Shown here one piece after another: positions 55,646 to 64,000 of a DNA stretch of 64,000 bases. The first letter of the stretch is position 1, and the number at the start of each line of letters is the position of its first letter. Location: positions 15,305,629-15,369,628 of the forward strand of contig CM046838.1 of the NCBI GenBank assembly GCA_025618425.1, given 5' to 3'. The stretch is from Heliocidaris tuberculata. Taxonomy: Eukaryota > Echinodermata > Echinoidea > Camarodonta > Echinometridae. The notes under the pieces are model-generated. The model was not told the origin of the DNA. It worked only from the letters and a program-made list of their open reading frames with translations, and ran no database searches. Made by a program: the position numbers and the translations under genes.

Positions 55646-56510
55646 TAATTTGTAACAGGTAAATGTGAAAGTTCGTTAATCGGCATAGGACAACGTGTAT
55701 ATGTATTCAATCTGAGTGCATTAGGAAAATGGCCGATTAGAAAAGAATCTCAACCTTCCAAGAGAAAAAGAGGCCTGTTTGCAAAACATTTACTATTAAG
55801 GTTGAAATTCCAGAATTGGCAGTTATTTACATATTGCATTTTTAAGTATTCTTAAAATTATAAATCCTACAATAGACCAGTCGACCCCATGACCCTAGTG
55901 CAGTGACGAAGTATAGACCTGTTCACAAAGTTATTCAAATTTATGGATGTTTCTTTCCTGTGGGACCTAGTAACGAGATATTCTATTAACCTGTTATTAA
56001 GGAATGAACTACAATACTTGGAATCCAGTTTGCATACATTACTTGTTGTTATGTCTGACAAGCCTCTGACAAGCTTTCAGGTTGTCAAGAACAACCTTTG
56101 AATTAAAAGTATGTATAAAATTTGAATATATTTGTGAACAAGTCTATTTATATACAATAATTTGTAACAGGTAAATGTGAAAGTTCGTTACTCGGCATAA
56201 TTATGACAACGTGTATATGTGTTAAATCTGAATGCATTAGGAAAATGGCCTATTAAGAAAAATATCTCAACCCTCCAAGAGAAAAAGAGGCCTGTTTGCA
56301 AAACATTTACTATCAAGGTTAAAATTTAAGAATTGGCAGTTATCTACATATTGCATTTTTAAGTATTCTTAAAATTATAAATACTACAATAGACCAGTCG
56401 ACCCCATGACCCTAGTGCAGTGACGAAATAGTCAGAGTGTAGGTTTCATACATTAGTTGTTGCTATGTCTGCCAAGCCTCTGACAAATAGCTATCGTTGT
56501 AGAGGCATGC
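55646..56510. repeat. ~513-bp tandem repeat (copy B)
   Basis: This is the copy B counterpart of 15075-15960, with the same TAATTTGTAACAG-led units. It runs on to the empty LINE site at 56649-56650. Confidence 0.75.
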
Positions 56511-57846
56511 ATAAATTTGAATATCTTAGTCTGGTCTGGGTCCAGTGTCATAATCTTCTAACTCTGGGAGTGGACTCCTCACCCACCCCCACAAACACCA
56601 TATGCACACATACATATAGCTTCTCCTTTTTACATATACATGGAGGTTGCTTGGAAGCTCTGGTGCCCCCCCCCCCCCCGCTCCATTAACAACGCAATTT
56701 TTAAAAAGGACTCTCATGAGTCACTAAAAGCTTATGTTAGCTATATCTTCGTCATATTCCTGTGTTTCAAAGCATTCCACCCCTCCCCTATTTCGAAAAT
56801 TCTAGCACTATTCCGCGCGGATATTTTTTTCTCTCTTGATGTCACAAATAGCATTTGACATAGCCCCCCCCCCTCCAAAAACAAAAAAGAAAAGAAAAGA
56901 AAAGAAAAGAAAATGTAGTGTAGACAGTGGCGTATCTAGGTATTCTGGCGCCCGGGGCAAACGATAAAATCTGTGCACCCCCCCCCCCCCCCCTCATGCC
57001 CAAACTCAGATTAATGAGCATTTTTAATTTAGAAATGATAGCACTAAAAATGAGTATTGATGCACATAACCCGGGGTTGTTAGCCTAAATTTGATTGAAT
57101 AAGGGAGGGAACAACGCGACCGATCGGCAGATTTTGTTTTACCCTTAGAAAAACAAACAAACAAACAAACAAACAAACAAAAACAAGGGAATACAGCAAC
57201 CTAGCAATAGATTTTTTTTTTTTTAATTTTGAACATTCCTATTTTTGGAGCGAAAAATGAATGAAAAAGGCCTTGAAGAAATATATTTGAGGAATATAGC
57301 AAGGCAGTAAGACCGGTTCTGTAATGTATTCAAACCTGAAAGCTTGCCCGAGGCTTGCCGGACACATAGCATCAAGTAATGTTTGCCAACTGGATTTCAA
57401 GCATTGAGGCTCATTTATAAAAAGCAGGTTAATGGAATAGCTCGTCACTAGGTACTCCGAGAAGAAATGTGGATAAATTTGTATACATTACAGAACCGGT
57501 CTATAGCAAGATAAATTTATTATTTCTTTCGAATGTTCTATTCTGTGAAAGTGCTTTTTATGCACTTACTGTATATCCCATCTTGGGGCGCAAAACTTAA
57601 CAAGCTCTAGATCCTGCCTTATCCGGGGAGGGGGGGGGGGGGCAAAGCATTTCTAAATGTACTCCGAAATTTCCTGTTTGAATTGCCTCCCCTTGTAGAA
57701 GCATACTAGTTTGTTCTCATACTAATTCCTTTGTCTTTCACAGAATAACTCACATTTTGATATGTATCCATGATTTTTTACATACCTTTCAAACAAAGGT
57801 TGTTCTTGACAACCTGAAAGCTTGCCGGAGGCTTGCCGGACATAGC

Positions 57847-59175
57847 AACAGGTATTGTTCTCTATCTACCTTCAGCCGATCGGTACAATAATACGACAGC
57901 ATAATGTAAGATATCATTGTTATGCTGATGACATTCAGCTGTTCATTTCTGTACGTCCTTCCTCAGACGCAATCGCTGATGCTATGAGAACTGTAGAAGC
58001 CTGCATTCATGACATGAAAGGCTGGCTGGATTCCAATGGTCTCAAAATAAATGAAAATAAAACTGAGTTTATTATACTGGGCTCTAAGAATTCTTTACTG
58101 AGAGCTGATCATGATCATTTGGTTTTGCATGTAGGTGGCAAAGTCATAAAGCCAGCCTCAAAGGTACGAAATCTAGGTGTAATATTTGATAATAATATGT
58201 CATTTACTGAGCATGTATCCAGCATATCAAAATCTGTGAGATATCAACTGCGGAACCTTGGGTTTATACGAAAATGTTTGACTCCTCGAGCATGTGAACA
58301 ATTGCTCCATGCATTAATTTCATCTCGCTTAGATTTTTGTAATTCTATTCTTTTTGGACTCACCAAACGGCAACTAGACAGATTGCAATCCCTCCAAAAT
58401 TCTAGTGCAAGACTCCTTACTTTCACACCAAGAATGTCCTCTATTGCACCTGTATTACGTTCTCTTCACTGGCTACCTGTCCGGAAAAGAGTCCACTTTA
58501 AACTTATGTTACTTGTCTATCGGGCCCTCCATGGAATTTCACCACAATATATTAAAGACACACTACACCCCTACAATCCAACTCGTACCCTAAGATCTGG
58601 GAGAGATAATTTGCTGCAAATTCCCCGTACCTGTCATTCATGGGGGGACAATGCTTTTTCGCATGCAGCAGCCAAATTATGGAATAAGCTTCCTTCGTCA
58701 CTTCGCTGTATCTCAACATATTCCACCTTTAAAGATCGTCTTAAGACTTACCTTTTTCATCTGTAATCCTGTTTTCCTTAAGTAGTGCAAATTTATTTTA
58801 CTAAAATCAAAATTAAAATCTTACGTGTATACACATTTTAACTTATTTTGTTATCACCCTTTAGTCTCATTGGCTACCCGTGTGGGGCCTGGTGGCCTCA
58901 GGTGCTAGAGCTCCTGTGAGTTGTGTGCTGACTGGGCTTGTCCCTTGAATTGTCAGTGAACGGAGCAGCAAGAGGGCACCGGGCCTCACCAGGTGGAGCT
59001 GAGAGTCGCAGTGGCTGATGCAAATGCTGTGAATTTGTTTTAAGTTCTTAGTACTAAAAATACAATTATAACATAAATTTGTAGTATACCTGGATTAAAG
59101 AGAACTGTTGCTGGGCTAGCGCCATGAGCGTCCTTGGACGGTGTGTGCGCTCTATAAGTTTTCACCATTATTATC
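57847..59175 (+). mobile_element. 5'-truncated L2-like LINE (copy B)
   Basis: The 303-codon frame 57855-58766 matches 22480-23391 with about five substitutions noticed by eye over 912 bases. It begins at the YADDIQLF motif and has the same 3' UTR and tail. Confidence 0.85.
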
Positions 59176-59759
59176 ATTTATTATTAATGTATGCAAACTG
59201 GATTGCAAGCATTGAGGCTCATTTATAAAAAGCAGGTTAATGGAATGGCTCGTCACTAGGTGCTCAGAGAATTATGTGCATAAATTTGTATACATTACAG
59301 AAGCGGTCTGTTGTGTGAGTTCGTATTTATGCATTTTCAATTATGCAGCATGCAATTTCCTGACCGGTCCCCCCCCCCCCCCCCCCTACATTTCTAAAGC
59401 TTGTTTCTCTCACACATTTTCTCTCTTTTTCTTGAGTTTAATCTATGTATTATTGAATTACTGTTGCCATTGCCTATGGTTTTTCCTTCAATACTTTGAC
59501 TCCTATTTATTATGATTTTTTGTAACTTTCCTAGGAATCAGTAATAATATTCCGTAATTTTCTTTCGAAATTTCAAAATCCCAAAATGATAACCTGATTC
59601 TCTGTAATTGTTCCATAGTACCGTATACACAGAAAATTTGCCGACTTTGTCATATCGATATATTATATCTCAATTTAGTTTGAGCGATATCACTTTTCAC
59701 ATTTTCATAAATATATTACACAGAATTATTGCTTTGGAATGAAAAGCTGAAGCTTTATA

Positions 59760-59881
59760 GCCAGAGGCGTCGATTCGTTCGGTGTGTGTAGGGCGTGGGG
59801 GGGGGGGGGGAGGCATTGTTTGTGAACATTGCTCTGCCCCTCCGGTGATGTGTCTATTTCAGGCGAATCGACGCCTCTGGC
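59760..59881. mobile_element. MITE with perfect 18-bp ends (copy B)
   Basis: GCCAGAGGCGTCGATTCG at 59760-59777 is inverted at 59864-59881. The internal G tract is shorter than in copy A. Confidence 0.8.
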
Positions 59882-60678
59882 TTTTACCATGGTTTGCTAC
59901 ATTATGTATGTATATGTTTACCTTACCTCATTATTTTGTTCTATGTGTGCACCAGCCAATGTGGAGAGCCTCTCGACAGAATTTTTAAATTCTTTTCGGT
60001 GATCCCCAGGCATTGGCTGGTGTTATAGCATGTAAATCTTTATACTGTGATGCTGTTCTGTTATGTTTGTGATGTTTTATATGTATATAAATTTGTTATT
60101 ATCTTGCCTGGAAATAAAATAAATTTAAAAAATAAAATAAATAAAGCAACTAGAGTCAATTAATGGTTAAAACTTTAAAAACGCCATTAGGGGCGCTAAA
60201 TAGCTAGATCCTGAACATAATTGTGGGAGGGAGCAAAGCGACCAAGCTTTAGAAAATTTTCGCATTTCAAACCCTATAAAAGACCATTTCTTACGCCTTT
60301 TGTTCTTGACTGGGGCGTAAATAACCCTGAACGACAAGACATTTTCTTGTATTTCTCCCCCTTTTCTTTCTCTCTTTTGCGTTTTTTGCGCCCCTTCAAG
60401 TGCCCCCTCTGCCCCTATAGATACGCCACTGAGTGTAGGCCTTGTACCTTTGGACTATACGTGAAAGATAAGGTTTTCAAAATACCATCCTTGCGGACCA
60501 ACCGAGCCGATCCAAATTCATCTCCACTTTAATGACGTGACATTATACCAGTATTGTGACAGATCATTGATTCCATTCATTTGTATTGTTATTAACACGT
60601 TTGTGCTTTGCACTGCGGGAAAAGGCTTTTACTGGTGTGTTGATGAGCTGCTATTACAGGTACAAATAACTGTCGACT

Positions 60679-61287
60679 ATGCTGTCAAAAACTGCATTAG
60701 CGTGTTCCTCCCTATTATCTGCAAGTCGTGTAACAGTCCCTGGTCGAGTTCTTGGCCAGCAACATTATGTGACGTCGTCGCTCCCACACCCTATTCCCTC
60801 CCGATTCTCGACATCGTCCCGACGTCCAGCTGTCAACGCTAGCACTTACTCAATCGCCGTTTCGCATATTGGTGCTCGAGTACCATATTTTTCAACGTGG
60901 AAATCCTCCAAGGTATCGAGATCAGCTCTTCATTCTAATGGCTGGAACTCATCGTCATCGAGGTCGTTTTCGAGTGCGTACGCTACAGAATCGATCACCT
61001 ATCCGTCTACCTGGAAAGCCTATTCCGACATCGAAATTGAACGTCTTGAGTTACCCCCATCGAACGACAGAGTGAATGTGACGTGGAACGATAATAACTC
61101 TACCCTGCCATCGTCTTCGCCATCGTCATCATTGTCGTCTTCGTCGTTTCCGTTGGTATGGCTGAGAGACAACTGCCGATGTCCACAGTGCTACAGTCCC
61201 ATTGCGAAGAGTCGCATTTTCCCTTTCACGAACCTAGCTTCCAACTCTACGCCTGACGCAGTTTCCGTGGCCGACGACTCAAAGTCT
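60679..61287 (+). CDS. BBOX1-like exon 1, copy B; rest of gene beyond window
   Basis: This intact 203-codon exon runs from ATG to the donor GTAAGT at 61288. It has the same presequence-like N-terminus and WLRDNCRCPQC zinc motif as 25318-25926. Only one base difference was seen (a Ser codon in place of Leu within a Ser run). The preceding ~240 bp, the putative promoter and 5' UTR, is also essentially identical. Further exons would lie some 17 kb downstream if the duplication covers the whole gene. Within the window this is an exon without partners, so it may be a second gene or an isolated exon. Confidence 0.8.
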
Positions 61288-61763
61288 GTAAGTCTTTTAA
61301 ATGCCCCATTAAAAAAAAAATCAAACCAAAAATACCATTTCATATATAACTTACATCAGGGTGTTCATTCTGTCTCTGTACAGAAAATGTAAGACATGCC
61401 TCTTCAAGAATGTCAAAGTTACCTCATATTTTGCAGAAAACGAGTAGATTTTTAGGCTTCCCCCCCCCCCCCCCCACGCTATGAAAATAACCAAAAAAAT
61501 AATGTTAACACCTCTATTTTCGGAAAGAACTCGAAAACATGAAACCTTATTTCTAAATAGCGGGTGGCACTCCCCCAAAATACCGTTATATTTGCTTTAG
61601 CCGAAAGCGGACCCCTTCTTTTTTGGTTCGCGGATAAAACGTACACTTTATACGTAGAATTTTGGAGAAAAAAAAAAACGCCGGGATGTGCTTCTACTGT
61701 ACTCCCAAACTTAATGTTGTGGCGAACTGTTGCATTGTTATTGTACTTTAAAAGTCTTATGCG

Positions 61764-63000
61764 GGCGGATGCCACGCGCATTTTTGCCTAAAAATGCCAT
61801 TTTTGGCTCAAAATTTGAAAGAATGTCAAAAATCACGATTTGTATTTTTTTGACCTAATATATAATAACTGATAAAGACCTTTCAAGTGATGTCAGTTTC
61901 ATTTCGAGTTTGAAGTTATAAACCCGATTAATATACATTTGAAAGTTGGATATAACACACACATGTATGGCGTAATGAAACATAAAACTGATTTACTCAA
62001 AATAATAGGTTGTGAAAACTACCGATATTTCAACGTTTTTTACCCAACGTAAATTTGTCAATTTAAACGATTTTTCTTGATTAAACATATAATGAATATT
62101 GTCATGTCACACACAGAAAAGAAATTATCCGATAAGGTGATAGATAACTCATTTTATGTTATCCCAAATGGAATGATGTATTTTTACTCGATGCGCATTT
62201 TGAATGAAAAAAACACTATTTAAATGTACATCTAGACTTCTTGAGTGTATATGATAAGGCAATTATCCCATTATCAGTATAGTCCATGGGCCACAAACTG
62301 AAATGTCCCCACCCCCTTAAAAAGAATCTTGAATTAAGTTTTTCTGTTAGATGGGACCATTAACTATCAAAATATGCTTCTTTGCCCTAAATTAAGAGGT
62401 GGGCGTGATCACAAGGGCTATTACCATGGCAACGGATCAAGAACAGTAGAATTTCAGAAAATGTCATGTATTCATGATATAGAAAGTACAAAAACTTATT
62501 GTAAAATTAAAAAAATGATGTATCAAAAGTTTCTCAATTGATTAAAACCCTAATGAGAGTCATATAAAGGGTCCATCATTTTTGAAAATGGCTGTTTCCA
62601 TGGAAACAGTAAGAAAAAACTGATATTTGAGCAAAAAAATCCCTTGATGCTACCAAAAAAGAAGTAAATATAAATATTGTACATGATTATCTTCTCTTTT
62701 ACAGGACACTCAGTTATCATAATTTGTAAAGGGGTGATGGATGTGACCACTACATGTTAGGCCGTTACCATGGTAACAAATATATTCATTGTATTTCTAA
62801 TAAAATACAGAACTATAGTTGTTTTCAAAATGAAATATTGGTAAACATCTAATAATAATTCGCCTATTCAAAACTTTAGTTTGGAATAGAGTTAAATTTA
62901 ATTTATTAAAAAAAGAATATCTTGCCATGGACACAAAATGTTAATGAAGATGACATCTTTCAACTAAAAAAAGAAATGTAACTAACCAACCAATAGAAAA
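61764..63000. repeat. Left inverted-repeat arm, copy B, 5' end deleted
   Basis: It corresponds to 26906-28150 of copy A, with the same three X-box-like palindromes (62420, 62594, 62764). The first ~115 bp of the arm and the DNA before it are absent. Confidence 0.8.
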
Positions 63001-64000
63001 TATATAACAACCAGATTAACAAACACCCTCGACTATTAGAACGCGCCGGTCTGGCAAGAAGGTATTTGTGGCCTATTGACCGGATCAGTGGATCAGAGAT
63101 CATACTCCTTCTTATTACCAAAAATAAATAGACCATACCGGTAATTAAGAGGAAAAAATAGAAATTTATGTACATGATTTATAAAGAGCATATAAACCAC
63201 AGATGCATTAAATTGATAAAAATAATAATATAATAAAAGTAAAAGGCGTAAATATTCTTATCATATGAATGAACGCCGACAACATTAAACAACAACAACA
63301 ACAATCTGCTAGTCGGCTGTGAATGTGACTACTATATATAGCTGTTACTAAAAAGTAAAAGCTTATACAAAAAGTGGTGTTGTCTTTCTACCAGAATTTC
63401 TATTTAATTGATTCAAATCTTGATACAGAAGATTTTTGTCTCCCAAAAAATTGATGATACCAAAATGTTTGCATTGAGCATGATGACAAGACCTGTTAGT
63501 TGATTCATTCAAAATTTTATTTATTTATTTATTTGAACTTATTCATACAAGGATAAAAACCTGATCAATATAAAACTGTTTTGCATCATGGTCCTGATGT
63601 AAAAGGAATAAACAATAAGGTATAGCTTAAAATGATAACAAGTTTTATAAGAAAATACATAATATAGGCACATGATTAAAAAAAATAAATAAAAAAAGCA
63701 ACAACAATAAATTTCAAAAATAACCAACTGAGTATATTATGTAATGCAAAGCCTAATGCGGAATGTGGATAACATGCATGTACTAATGAGACTAGGAGAT
63801 TTAAAAAACAAACAAACAAACAAACAAACACACATGACCAGTATTAAAAAATATCCCATACATAGTTCTTTGTTCTTTATGGATTGTCATCTAAAAGAAG
63901 ATTTGATTTGGTTTTGATTTATTTTCTGTTTCAAAATAATTATACATGATACATATCGATCAAATGGTTAAATATAAAGCAATGTAATAACTTTAGTATA
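63000..64000. other. BBOX1-like copy B intron 1, no distinct feature
   Basis: AT-rich sequence nearly identical to 28140-29145, with (AACA)n and (TTTA)n short repeats. No exon or element end was recognised. Confidence 0.6.

Larger units (their letters stand above)
56925..60431. mobile_element. hAT-like non-autonomous element (copy B)
   Basis: It has the same ends as the copy A element, with 8-bp flanks AGTGTAGA (56917-56924) and AGTGTAGG (60432-60439). It contains the same L2 fragment and the same small MITE (59760-59881), so all three insertions predate the duplication. Confidence 0.75.
51894..64000 (+). repeat. Copy B of a large direct tandem duplication
   Basis: From the (GAAT)n run at about 51894 the sequence follows copy A from about 11325, and the window's last base corresponds to about 29145 in A. 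Gene order and orientation are the same. Copy B lacks the LINE at 16081-21272 and the 505 bp at 26401-26905. The copies differ by small indels in homopolymers and by substitutions that are commoner near the kelch exon. Confidence 0.93.

Overview
This window is eukaryotic nuclear DNA. It has spliced genes with GT-AG introns, long introns full of transposable elements, L2/CR1-type LINEs, a Penelope-like element and many palindromic MITEs, and no bacterial gene organisation. The repeat style (homopolymer C/G runs at MITE ends, (GAGCGAGCG)-rich repeats, L2/CR1 and Penelope elements, dense foldback elements) suggests a marine invertebrate deuterostome, most likely an echinoderm such as a sea urchin. 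That placement is inference. No search was possible, and all comparisons with known proteins are from memory.

Layout, left to right. (1) 513-12608 (+): the last nine coding exons of a kelch-repeat gene resembling the Rab9 effector p40 (RABEPK) family. All introns join in frame (665 visible residues), and the protein ends in a long basic then Ser/Asp/Glu-rich tail. Its third visible intron holds a minus-strand LINE with a TTAA-flanked MITE inserted in its ORF. (2) 12609-25317: 3' UTR and intergenic DNA, with a ~513-bp tandem repeat, a full-length minus-strand LINE (16081-21272) and a 3.5-kb hAT-like element (21554-25070) that itself carries an L2 fragment and a small MITE. (3) 25318-48043 (+): a complete six-exon gamma-butyrobetaine dioxygenase-like gene (BBOX1-like, 530 aa, Fe(II)/2-oxoglutarate enzyme of carnitine synthesis) with an apparent mitochondrial presequence. 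Its 17.2-kb first intron contains a pair of ~1.35-kb inverted repeats with RFX/X-box-like palindromes, a short satellite array, an L2 fragment, a Penelope-like element with a GIY-YIG domain, and several foldback elements. (4) 48044-51893: intergenic DNA with more MITEs. (5) 51894-64000: a second, direct copy of the DNA starting at about 11325. It begins inside the last exon region of the kelch gene and repeats everything to the window end, including BBOX1 exon 1 (60679-61287).

The dominant structure is therefore a tandem duplication with a period of about 40.6 kb at its start. Copy B holds an orphan, stop-containing copy of the kelch terminal exon and the start of a second BBOX1-like gene whose remaining exons would lie beyond the window. 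Comparing A with B gives empty sites: copy A carries a 5,192-bp LINE that B lacks, and B lacks 505 bp at the edge of an inverted repeat. A false duplication from assembling two divergent haplotypes must be excluded before the duplication is taken as biological.

I found no CRISPR, tRNA or rRNA gene. The most unusual material is the duplication itself, the group of TTAA-flanked foldback elements with shared ends, the X-box-bearing inverted repeats, and the mitochondrial-type N-terminus on a BBOX1-like enzyme.
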